From positions 540,565 to 548,920 of the forward strand of contig CP059258.1 in the NCBI GenBank assembly GCA_013693795.1: 8,356 nucleotides of DNA, given 5' to 3'. A program made the position numbers and the translations under genes. The notes under the pieces were generated by a model that searched no databases, was not told where the DNA came from, and saw nothing but the letters and a program-made list of their open reading frames with translations. The DNA is from Anaerolineae bacterium. Its GTDB lineage: Bacteria > Chloroflexota > Anaerolineae > SSC4 > Amarolineaceae. Shown here one piece after another: positions 1 through 8,013 of the stretch; within the stretch, counting starts at the first letter, position 1; each line of letters opens with the position of its first letter.

Positions 1-179
1 AGCCAGCACAGCCAACGCGTAGATCAACCACCCGGCCGATAGTCCGCCGGCAAACGGTGACACGTCGGATGTCGTCATGACCAGGGCGCCGAGCAGCAGC
101 ACCAACCAGCGGGCTGGGATGCCGATCACCCGTTCCAGGCGGTAGGCATTGTGGGGTCGCGAGCCGGCGCCAGCGTCAT
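1..179 (-). CDS. N-terminus of an integral membrane protein (partial, runs off left edge)
   Basis: The visible product starts MTLAPARDP, then after one frame change continues HNAYRLERVIGIPARW, followed by two hydrophobic stretches (WLVLLLGALVM and GWLIYALAVLA) separated by a short polar loop. The start is an ATG at 179, three bases after the stop of the upstream propeller gene (TAA GCC ATG), so translational coupling is likely. The frame change lies in the C run near 156; one extra C restores a continuous reading frame, which fits a sequencing deletion. Without that repair the frame meets a stop just before the helices. The short basic N-terminus followed by several membrane helices is common in Chloroflexota sensor histidine kinases, but no kinase or sensor domain lies in the window, so the function is unassigned. 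Confidence 0.5.
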
Positions 180-182
180 GGC

Positions 183-1273
183 TTATTCACTGGGGTCCAG
201 GGCGTGGCGCCACACGCCGTCGCCGGTCGCCAGCAGCAGTTGGTGCTGGGCGCGAGGGTCGATGACCAGGGCATGGACGGGCTGTTTTTCCAGGCCCCGC
301 CCCATGGTTTGCCAGGTTGCGCCGCCGTCGTAGCTGGCCATGACGCCTTCGCCCAGTACGGCGACAAAAACGGCGTTGGGGTTGGCCGGGTCGACGGCCA
401 TGGCCTGCACAGGCGCGGCGCCGGGCAGGTCCCCGACGTGGGACCAGGTTGTGCCGGCGTCGCGGCTACGATAGATCCCGCGGTCGGCGGCGGCGTACAG
501 GCCGTCGGGCGTGGCAATCACCAGATCGACCCGACTGGCTGAACCCACAGGGCGCGGGCGCCAGTGGGAGTCGTTGAGGCCGTCGAGCGTGAACAGGGCG
601 CCGCCCGTGGTGACCACCAGCAGGCGTGGCAGCGACCGGGCTGGCGCATGGTCGCGCGGTGCGTTGACGGCCAGGATGCTGTGGGCCTGGCCGGCGCTGG
701 CGGGCCAGGTGGGGTCTCGACCCAGCCGGCATCGCGGCCGGCCCGCCAGAGGAGCCGCTGACCGTTAGCCACGGCCAGGCTGCCATCGGCCAGCAGAGCA
801 AGCGCACCCGCCTGCTGCGGTTCGAGTTGCCCCGGACTGGCTGCCAGCTTGCGCCGCCGTCGTTGGAGTAGTACAGGCTGGACTGATCATTAGCGGCGAC
901 CAGTACGACCAGCTCGCGGCCGTTGTTGGGGTTGACCGCCAGGCGCTGCACCGCGGGCACTTGCCAGAATGAGTCGCCCGGCAGTCCGTTGTCGGCCGCG
1001 TGCCACATTTCAGAAGCCGGGCGCGTTGTTGCCCGTGCTGATGCTGCTGCGCTGCAGGCCGTTGGTCGAGGTGGCCGCGTAGTAGAGACCAACCCCTCGG
1101 CCGGCGCCGCCGCAAACTGGGCCACCGCCCGGCCCTGCAGGTTCGTGACCTGCCACCCCGGCGCCGGCCCACACGTGGCACAACAAGCAGCAGGAGCGGC
1201 ACAAAAACAGCAGAGAACCGACTAACAATCCCCGGGTAAACGGGATGCCGGGCGCTGGACGTTGAATGATCAT
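183..1273 (-). CDS. Secreted/anchored beta-propeller protein with BNR (Ycf48-like) repeats, frameshifted
   Basis: The product (about 360 residues when frames are joined) carries BNR or Asp-box motifs typical of sialidase-like and Ycf48-like propellers: YSNDGGASWQPV, YRSRDAGTTWSHV and SYDGGATWQTM, each followed by a hydrophobic strand such as VQAMAVDPANPNAVFVAV or VHALVIDPRAQHQLLLAT. The N-terminus (MIIQRPAPGIPFTRG, then LLVGSLLFL) looks like a signal peptide or anchor. The ATG at 1273 is chosen because GGAG (1282-1285) lies 8 bases upstream. The frame changes about five times, near 1155, 1091, 1011, 835 and 715; the stop is at 183-185. Family members bind partners or glycans, and no sialidase active-site residues can be identified, so catalysis should not be assumed. 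The 136-base gap upstream is richer in A+T than its surroundings and could hold a weak promoter, but no good -35/-10 pair is visible. Confidence 0.78.
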
Positions 1274-1409
1274 GTCCGTTACTCCATCGGCCGCTGGGGT
1301 CTCGAAGACCGGGCCTGACCGGGAGAGTACCACAGGCATGTGAATTCTGAATGAACAAAGGTTGTGAACTGCATGACAATTTCTTCAGACCCACTGTGCT
1401 GCGCCGGCA

Positions 1410-2775
1410 CTAGCGGATCGGCGTTGGCGTCGGTTCGGGCGTCGACGTGGGGGCGGCGGTTCAGGCGTCGACGTCGGCGGCGGCGGCGGCGTGCCCGTCG
1501 GCGTGGCGGTGGGCGGGCGCCGCGCCGGGGTGCTGGTGGGGGTGGGCGTATGGGTTGGGGTGCTGGTGGGGGTGGGCGTGGCCAGGGCCTGACGGGCGGC
1601 GGCAACGCCGGCCTCGGCCGTTCGGGTGTCTTTGACCTCGAGGGCCAGCGCGCAGGTAGGTCGCCAGGGCGGCCACGTAATCGCCGGCCGCCATCGACTG
1701 ATCGGCCCGTCGCAGGTAGATCAGGTACAGGAGTTGGGCAACCTGCCCACCCGCGTAGTCGCTGCGCAGGTCGTACACGCTGCAAGGGCTGTTCGGCCTG
1801 CACCCAGTCGCCAGAGTTGAAGAAACGGACCCCGTCCAGGTAGTAACTGGCCAGCTCACGTTCACCGGTGGCCTGCACGTTGCGCGGACGCAGGCTGAGC
1901 GCGCTGCCGAAACTCGCGATCGCCCGCCGGATGTTGTCCTCCGAGGTGCCCGCCTCGCTGATCCGCTGCCGGCCCTCCGTCAGGTAACAGTTGAACAGGT
2001 ACTCCTGTACCCCTTCGGCGCGGAATGTGGGGTCGAGGCGCGCACCTGCTGGAACTGCTCGAGGGCCTCCGCGCACTGCCCCTGATCGTAGAAGCGTTGG
2101 CCGGCGTTGTAGTATTCCAGCAGTGTGCGTTGGCGGGCGACGGTGATCGCCAGGCTCTGCGCATCGGGCGAATAGTTGGGGTCTGCGGTCAGCAGCCGGT
2201 CGAGCAGGCTGCCGGCCGTGTCCCACTGTTCGTCGGCCGCCGCCGCTTTGGCCTGGGTGTAGAGTTGCGCCAGCTGGCGCAACTGGAGGCCCGTCCCGCC
2301 GCCTGCGCTTCCGCGTTGTCGGGCGCCAGCTTGAGCAGCGCCTCGAACGAAGTGATCGCACCGTCGTAGTCACCCGCGCTCAGCAGAGCGGTTCCCTGGT
2401 TGTACAGGTCGGCCATCTCCTGGCGGTGTCCGTTGAACAGCAGGTCACGCGGCCCGCCCGGCACCAGCAGGGCAACGATCACGATCACGAGGAGGGCGGC
2501 CAGGCCAATCAGCCAGTAGCGTCGCCGGGCGGGGAGTGGTTTCGGCGCCGGTCAGCGAGTTTGGACGCGAGGCCGGGCCGCCGGTTGGCGCCAGTTCCAT
2601 GGTCTCCAGCCGATGAACCACCGCACTTCGTCCAGCGCTCATCGGCTTCCCTGCCGCGCCGGCTGCAGTTTTTGCAGGCGCGTGAAATAGTCCAGCGCCT
2701 GCCGCCACTCGCGGCGCTGGTAGTGTTCCATGCCCTGTCGATGCAGCTGATCGGCTCGGCTTCACCACTCGTCAT
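1410..2775 (-). CDS. Membrane-anchored TPR protein with Pro/Thr-rich C-terminal tail, frameshifted
   Basis: Joined across frames, the product is about 455 residues. A cytoplasmic N-terminal TPR-like helix pair (ADQLHRQGMEHYQRREW, QALDYFTRLQKLQP) leads through a basic stretch (RRRRYW) into one transmembrane helix (LIGLAALLVIVIVALLV). External TPR units follow, for example ADLYNQGTALLSAGDYDGAI, LLDRLLTADPNYSPDAQSLA, YNAGQRFYDQGQCAEALEQF, YYLDGVRFFNSGDWVQAEQP and QSMAAGDYVAALATYLRA. The C-terminus is a stalk-like Thr/Pro repeat (TPTPTSTPTHTPTPTSTP) ending TPEPTPTPIR with a TAG at 1410-1412. Frame changes lie near 2760, 2665, 2635, 2612, 2530, 2290, 2040, 1790, 1650 and 1460. TPRs normally mediate protein-protein contacts, so a scaffold role at the cell envelope is inferred; no enzymatic domain is seen. 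The start at 2775 is tentative: an in-frame ATG at 2802 is also possible and lies 12 bases past the stop of the upstream gene. Confidence 0.83.
1527..1579. repeat. Two 23-bp G-rich direct repeats inside the Thr/Pro stalk coding region
   Basis: A 23-base unit beginning GGGGTGCTGGTGGGGG on the plus strand occurs at 1527-1549 and again, identical, at 1557-1579, a 30-base period. On the coding (minus) strand it encodes the Thr/Pro stalk of the TPR protein. The plus strand therefore carries many G tracts of three to five bases with loops of seven bases or fewer, which fits a G-quadruplex pattern on the template strand. Such repeats expand and contract easily, so stalk length may vary between strains. 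Confidence 0.75.
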
Positions 2776-2814
2776 GCGAATCGCCCGACTCCCTGTCCCC
2801 ATACGTTCAACGGC

Positions 2815-5800
2815 TCACGCGGGGTAAAAGGTCACACGGCGGCCCGGGGCCGTGATGCTTACATTATCTACAATTGTCCAGGTATTGTAAATCTGGTCAC
2901 GTCGGTTCGCATTGGCCATGACGATCTGGACGGTCTGCCCGGCAAACTGGCTGATGTCGAGGTTGACCTCCTTCCAACCCAGATCGACCACCGGCCGGCC
3001 CGGCCCAATCAGGTTACGATCGGGGTTGCCATCGCGCAGCAGGTGGGCCAGTTGGACGCCGGCGCTGTCCAGCAGGTAGACATCGAAGGTATCGATGTAC
3101 TCCTGGAAATAGTCGCTCCACATCACGTCGTAGGTATAGATGCGGTAACGCAGGCCGAGATAGATCACCGGCCAGTCGCCGCGCTCCGGCAGGCGCACCG
3201 TCTGCCTGAGCCGGCCGATCCCACGGGCACGGTCGGGTGTTCGGGCGGGCTTTGGCCATAAGCGGGCTCCCAGCGATGCGCTGTACAAACCGACGTCGGG
3301 CGGCTGCGGCGCCGGGGGCACGATGCTGACGGGCAGCGCGCCGCCCGTGGACCAACTGTTGAAGTTGGCCGACTCGAAACCGCCGTTGGCCACGCCGTTG
3401 ATGTAGGTGGCCATATCGCCGTTGCCGCCGGTGAAGGCGCGCACGTTGCCCGCCACGTCACGCGCGTACACGCACGTAGTAGGTTTGGCCACGCTCGCCG
3501 GTGAAGGCGGCCGATGTGGCGGCGGAGCCGCTGACCAGGTTGGTCCACGCACCGCCGCGCCCCGCCCGCACCTGCACGTCGTACGTCGCCACGCCGGAAC
3601 CGGACTGGTCCTGCCCCTGCCAGCGAATGGTGAAGGTGCGCACGGGCTGCGTGGGCGCCAGTTCGCTGATCCTCGTCACCGGGGGTCAGGTCGACTTTGA
3701 TCGTGACCCCGCGCACCGGCTCCACGTTGCCCGCCACGTCGGTCGCGCGGTACTCGATCAGGTGCTGGCCATCGTAGCCAATCGTCAACTGGGTTCCGGT
3801 GATCCATGCGCTGCCATCGATGCGGTACTGGGTACGGGCCACGCCGGAACCACCGTCGGTCGACAGCAGGTTGATGCTCACGGGGCTGATGTACCAGTTG
3901 TCCTGCCCCTGGATCCCATCGATGGTGATCTGGTGACCGGTGCGGTGGCGTCGAAATGGGCGGCCGCCGGCAGCGTCACCCGCTGCCGGTGGTCGGCGTT
4001 GCCGGCCAGGTCACGCAGCCAGATGTGGGCGGCGTACTCACCCTCGCCGGGGACTTGCAGGCCGCTGGCGAAGTTGTAGCCGGGCACGAAGGTCCCGTCG
4101 AAGGGCGAAACCGGCGGCGACCCGAATTTGTAGTAGATGCCCGCCACGCCCGAGAGGTCCAACGGGCCTCCCAGGCAACTGCGAAGTTGTTGACCGGTGT
4201 CCAACTGCTGGGGCTGAGGCTGACCTGTTGCGGGGCAGTGGGCGCCACGCTGTCGATGCGAATGGTCGCTGTGCGCGCCGCCTCGACGTTGCCCGCCAGG
4301 TCACTCGCCGAGTAGGCGAGCGTATGTTTGTCGTCGTAGTTCAGAAATACGGTATTGCCGGTCTGCCAGGGCCATTGTTGAGCCGGTAGACGACCGGCCA
4401 GCCTGAGAGCACGTCACTCACGGTGAGCGTGGCCGTGACCGGGCTGCGGAACCAGCCATTGGCGCCAGGCTCCCCGCCAGCCCCACGGTCGTTACCGGTG
4501 GTGTGGCGTCATAGCGGAAGGCGTTGGCGACGCGGGTGTTGTGGGTGTAGTCGACGTTGCCCGCCGTCGCGCAGCCAGACGAACAGGTCGAAGCTGCCCT
4601 GCGCCGGCGCCTGAATTCCCGTCACGACCTGTGCTCGGTATAGGTACCATCCAGGTTGCTGGTGGGTGCGGCCCCGATTTTATAGTACGCGCCGGCAATG
4701 CCCGAACGGTCGTTGGGTTTACTCCAGATGAAACCGAAGCTGTTGCGCCGTCCAGGCGCCCGGGGTCGTCGTCGGTGGGGGCGGGGCGACCGGCGCCACC
4801 GAATCGATCTTGAAGACGACCGGGTAAGGGGTCTCGACGTTGCCCGCGACGTCAGTCGAATAGAATTCGACCGTATGTTCACCCTGGTCGGCCAGCACAA
4901 ATTGGGTGCCCGTCTGCCAGTTGCCGTTGTCGATGCGGTACCGTGTGTGGCTGACGCCCGATACCAGATCGGTTGGGATCAGCGTAAGGGTGATGGGTGA
5001 GCGGTACCAGCCGTTGTCGCCCACGACGGTGTTGGGGTCGTACTGGTAAGCGGTGGTGGGCGGCGTGCGGTCCAGGGGGATCGGCAGCGACTGTACGGCC
5101 TGCACGTTCCCGGCCACATCGACGGCCTGATACTCGAGGGTGTGGTTGCCGTCGCTGCTGATCGGTATCACGGTTGCGGTGATCCAGTTGGACTGGTCCA
5201 GGCGGTAGCGTACACCGGCGACGCCGCTGCGGTCATCACTGGCGGTGATCGTCACAGTCACCGGCTGCACATACCAGCCGGTGGGGGCCGGCGCGCCATC
5301 GATGGTGGCCTGGGATGTGGGGGTACGGTGTCGATACGGATCGGGAGCGTTTGCGCCGTCTCGTTATTGCCGGCTGCATCGCGTGCCCAGAAGCGCAGTT
5401 GGTGTTCGCCCGGCGCTGACCGCGAAGGTTGTCGTGGTTTGTACGCCCTGGTTGTCGAGCTGGTGGTAGATCGCGGTGACGCCCGACCCAGGTTCGGGGT
5501 CGTTGGCCGTCAGGTTGACCGTGACGGTGCTGCGCCACCAGCCATTGGCGCCTTGCAGCCCGGTGAGCGCCGCGTGGGACGCTGGCGCCGTGCCGTCGAA
5601 CCAGAACACATTGAACAGGGCGTTGCGCTGGGCCTGGTTGACGTTACCGGCGCGGTCTTTGAGCCAGAGGTAGATGCTGTGCCGACCATCACCCGGCATG
5701 GTAATGTTATGAATGACGGGCTGCGATGTGGCGACGTACGTGCCATCGGTTGGTCCGCCCGGTTCGGCATCCAGTTTGTAGTAGGCGCCCACGATACCCG

Positions 5801-6303
5801 ACAGATCAGGCGGGTTGACCCAAGACAGCGTGAAGGCGTTGACGTTCGTCCATACGTTGGCCGGATTGGCCACCAGCCCACCAGGCACCTGGATCAGGCT
5901 GTCAATGATGAAGTTGCCATTGCTGGCGTCGCTGATGACGTTACCGTTCTGTTCAGTGGCGGACGCGCGTACACGCACGTTCGGCTCATTGGCGTTGGGC
6001 ACCGTCCAGCGTAGCTGCCGGTATTGGGCAACGCAGCCGCGATCAGGTCCCAGGTCGAACCGCCGTCCCAGGAGACGGTCAACGTAATGGGGTTGCTGAC
6101 AAAGGCCCACCGCTGGTCGCCCAGGTCACCGGGCGGACCTGACCACCGGCCCAGGCTTCACCGCCGTTCGGGCTGATCACGGTGATCGTGCTGTTGGGGT
6201 TGGCCGATGCCCGGGTTACGACGACCAGGAGGACGCAGGTCAGCAGAACGATGCCCGGGATGCCTGACCCCAGGCGACTGCGTGTGCTCAGGTTCATAAT
6301 CAT
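2815..6303 (-). CDS. Large secreted protein: Kre9/KNH-like domain, Ig-like/OmpL47 repeats, CBM-like C-terminus; frameshifted
   Basis: About 1,160 residues when frames are joined. A signal peptide (MIMNLSTRSR, then PGIVLLTCVLLVVVTRASA) is followed by a Kre9/KNH-like module (6201-5895) with the hallmark ISPNGGEAWAGGQ, VSWDGGSTWDLI, WTVPN and SNGNFIID. Next come eight Ig-like units (5882-3685), a fibronectin III-like domain (3684-3439; FTIRWQGQDQSGSGV, TYYVRVRA) and a jelly-roll, carbohydrate-binding-like domain (3393-2815; NGGFESANFNSWSTG, LRQTVRLP, WKEVNLDISQFAGQ, WTIVDNVSI). There is no sortase motif or C-terminal membrane helix, so it is probably released or held non-covalently. Surface adhesion or glycan binding is inferred from the domains; no catalytic residues are seen. 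Frame changes lie near 6100, 6014, 5420, 5320, 4750, 4628, 4570, 4470, 4378, 4170, 3925, 3682 and 3465. The ATG at 6303 is chosen because AAGG lies about 7 bases upstream and the signal peptide begins there. It is the first gene after a strong promoter. Confidence 0.88.
3685..5882 (-). repeat. Array of eight Ig-like units in order A-B-B-B-A-B-A-B
   Basis: Two unit types of about 85-100 residues alternate. Type A has DLSGIVGAYYK, DGTYV, then an IYLWLKDRAGN-like strand; copies lie at about 5882-5580, 4790-4496 (DRSGIAGAYYK) and 4239-3932 (DLSGVAGIYYK). Type B is OmpL47/bacterial Ig-like: GxNGWYRSP, SGV, YRID, W-TGT, GEHTVEFYSTDVAGNVE, ending IDSVAP or similar; copies lie at about 5579-5320, 5319-5058, 5057-4791, 4495-4240 and 3931-3685. 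The copies are diverged at both protein and DNA level, so the array is old and not a recent tandem expansion. Boundaries are by eye. Confidence 0.8.
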
Positions 6304-6425
6304 GGTCACGCCTTGCCGTGATGTGATGCAGCTGCGAGACGGCCCATTGGTTTTGGACAAGGCGCCGCGCGCAGCCACGGCACAGGCCTGGCCGCACGGC
6401 CGGCAGCCGGCGTCCAGATCTGTTC

Positions 6426-6446
6426 GGCCCGTCAATCAGGCGGGCC
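6426..6446 (-). promoter_or_regulatory. GC-only inverted repeat at the predicted 5' end of the Ig-repeat mRNA
   Basis: GGCCCG (6426-6431) and CGGGCC (6441-6446) form a perfect 6-bp stem around a 9-base loop. It starts at the position expected for transcription initiation from the minus promoter (about 6447), so the messenger would begin with a stem-loop. It could stabilise the transcript or be an operator. The rest of the roughly 145-base leader (to 6304) holds further short GC-rich inverted repeats such as CCGGCTGCCGG, but no riboswitch that I recognise. Confidence 0.4.
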
Positions 6447-6453
6447 AGGCTTC

Positions 6454-6481
6454 ATTATACCATGCCATGCCCGACTGGCAA
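6454..6481 (-). promoter_or_regulatory. Sigma-70-type promoter for the Ig-repeat gene cluster
   Basis: On the minus strand, TTGCCA (6481-6476, one mismatch to TTGACA) is separated by 16 bases from a perfect TATAAT (6459-6454), with the TGN extension directly upstream (TGGTATAAT). Predicted start of transcription is about 6447, giving a leader of about 145 bases to the ATG at 6303. The AT-rich core stands out in a GC-rich region between divergent genes. Confidence 0.65.
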
Positions 6482-6490
6482 GCTGCCATT

Positions 6491-6517
6491 TTGGGTTTTG
6501 GATTTGTATGGTAGAAT
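6491..6517 (+). promoter_or_regulatory. Likely promoter for the sugar dehydrogenase gene
   Basis: An extended -10, TGGTAGAAT, ends at 6517 (hexamer TAGAAT at 6512-6517, one mismatch to consensus). The best -35 is TTGGGT at 6491-6496 with a short 15-base spacer, so the extended -10 probably carries most of the recognition. Predicted start is about 6524, 56 bases before the ATG at 6580. The 10-base core ATGGTAGAAT differs at one base from the core of the divergent promoter. Confidence 0.5.
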
Positions 6518-6538
6518 CTTGTGCGAAGTAACACAAGA
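6517..6538. promoter_or_regulatory. Operator-like inverted repeat over the dehydrogenase start site
   Basis: TCTTGTG (6517-6523) and CACAAGA (6532-6538) are perfect 7-bp inverted arms around 8 bases. The element begins at the last base of the -10 hexamer and spans the predicted transcription start, a position where a dimeric repressor would block initiation. It could instead be a 5' stem-loop in the RNA. No regulator gene is in the window. Confidence 0.45.
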
Positions 6539-6579
6539 CGATCGATGTGCCCCCTCTGGTTGGCGTGTAGGATCTACCC

Positions 6580-7915
6580 ATGAGACTTCGTTGTGCGTTG
6601 CGCGGTATTGCACTGTTCGTGTGGCTGCTGGCCACCCTGCCAGCGGCCGCCGAACCCCTACCCCGGATGTATCGGTCGACGTGTACGCAACGACCGGCAG
6701 CGGTTACCCGACGGCGATGGCCTGGGCCCCGATGGTCGGCTGGTCGTCAGTACCAAAGAGGGCCGTCTGTACAGTGTGCCGCCGGGCGGCGGTAGTGCGT
6801 TCCTGTGGCTCGATTTGACCGAAGTGGTGTTCACGGTAGGGGAACAGGGGTTGATTGGGGTCGCGTTCGATCCACTCTATCCGACGGCCCTACCTCTACC
6901 TCTACCACACCGTACAAATCGCCGATGTTATCAGCAACCGTGTGGTGCGCTACCGCGACCTAGCCGGTCAGTTGGTCGACCCTTCGTGCTGCTCGATGTA
7001 CCGCGTCTGCCCGAAGAAGTTGCGTGCTCCTGGCATGTCGCGGGCAACCTGCACTTCGATGCCCGCGGATACCTCTACGTGACGATTGGCGATTACGGCT
7101 GCAATGCCGGCAACGCCCAGGGGCGCCACACCCCAAAGGCAAGGTGTTACGCCTGAATGTGCGTCCGCCGTACCGCCCTGGCCCAACGCCGCGCGCGCGC
7201 CCCGGAAACATGCCCTGTGTGACGTACGCCACGGTCGGGCCGCCCGATGGCCGGCTGTACGCGTGCGGCCTGCGCAACCCCTTCGATTTTACGTTCGACA
7301 GTGTCACCGGGTACCTGTTCGCGACCGAAAACGGCCCGGGCTGTAACGACGAGGTCAACCTGGTGCTCAGCGGCGCCAACTACGGTTGGCCGTACAGCGC
7401 CGCCGGTTACTACGACTGCCAGTCGCTCCCCGCACCGTACACAGAACCCATTTACGTGTACCCTGGCCCATCGCAATCACCGGCATCGAGCTGTTCAACA
7501 GTCACACACTGCCGGTCTGGCGCCATCACCTCCTGTGGTGCGCCAATCGGACGAACACCCTCTATCATGCGCCATTTGCCACCGCGGCTTTCGATACATT
7601 GGCGCCAGGATCGGCCGTGCCGGTGGAGGGCGTCGCGTGTCCAACCGATCTATCATTGGGGCCGGATGGCCGGCTTTACGTGCTTGGTTTCGGTGTCGTG
7701 CGCGTCTTGACGAACCAGGCCTGCGTGTTGCCCTGGGACCTCGATGACAACGGCATCGTCGACGTCGGCGACGTGCAGCGGATGGTGGGGTTGTGGGGTC
7801 TGGCGTGGTGGGATGCTGGCTACGATACGCGTTACGACATGAATTTCGATGGTGAAACGATGCAGTCGATGTGCAGGTGGTGAGCCATCACTGGGGAGAA
7901 CGTTGTGGCGACTGA
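6580..7915 (+). CDS. Secreted PQQ-dependent glucose/sorbosone dehydrogenase with dockerin-like tail, frameshifted
   Basis: About 445 residues when frames are joined. The start ATG (6580) has AGGA (6569-6572) 7 bases upstream and opens a clear signal peptide (MRLRCALRG, IALFVWLLATLPAAA). The enzyme domain belongs to the GSDH six-bladed propeller family that oxidises sugars outside the cytoplasm using PQQ. Seen motifs include YPTAMAWAP-DGRLVVSTKEG, GEQGLIGVAFDP, NRVVRY, WHVAGNLHFDARGYLYVTIG (candidate catalytic His), ACGLRNPFDFTFD (conserved Arg-Asn-Pro) and the signature ENGPGCNDEVNLVLSGANYG followed by WP. A late blade reads DLSLGPDGRLYVLGFGVVRV. Two EF-hand-like loops follow. Frame changes lie near 6655, 6727, 6890, 6978, 7140, 7468 and 7866; six of the seven fit one-base deletions. 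The stop is TGA at 7913-7915. Substrate cannot be told from sequence; related proteins without enzyme activity exist. Confidence 0.88.
7737..7897 (+). other. Dockerin-like domain at the C-terminus of the dehydrogenase
   Basis: Two calcium-loop segments are visible. The first, DLDDNGIVDVGDVQRMVGLW, has acidic or Asn residues at loop positions 1, 3, 5, 9 and 12. The second, YDMNFDG then (after a frame change near 7866) DVQVVSHHWG, keeps positions 1, 3, 5 and 12 and the ending helix with HWG. Both have the dockerin type I layout of loop plus helix. Chloroflexota use such domains on secreted non-cellulosomal proteins, so a cohesin or surface partner is possible; none is seen here. Confidence 0.7.
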
Positions 7916-8013
7916 TCAGCGCTGACGCGCGGCGCCGGTACGCCGGTCGCAGATTGTACCAGTGCTTCCCGAAAGAATCCAGGGTATGCGCGAGACTCAG
8001 GCGAGACCAGATA

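Noticed and set aside
1364..1843. A 159-codon plus-strand frame full of Arg and Gly
   Set aside because: It is the reverse reading of the Thr/Pro-rich stalk and low-complexity GC sequence of the TPR gene; composition explains it.
5142..6014. A 290-codon plus-strand open frame antisense to the Ig-repeat gene
   Set aside because: It mirrors a GC-rich coding region, has no recognisable domain or ribosome site, and the opposite strand carries clear Ig-like repeats.
2815..6303. Programmed ribosomal frameshifting in the Ig-repeat gene
   Set aside because: There are about 13 shifts in both directions without a shared slippery site or pseudoknot, and unrelated genes are affected in the same way.
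6304..6435. N-terminal extension of the Ig-repeat protein from an upstream in-frame ATG at 6435
   Set aside because: The extra 44 residues are Cys/Arg-rich with no secretion character, and the signal peptide and ribosome site fit the ATG at 6303.
7916..8013. A rho-independent terminator after the dehydrogenase gene
   Set aside because: Only a weak GC stem (CCGG-TACG-CCGG near 7935-7950) is visible and no T run follows.
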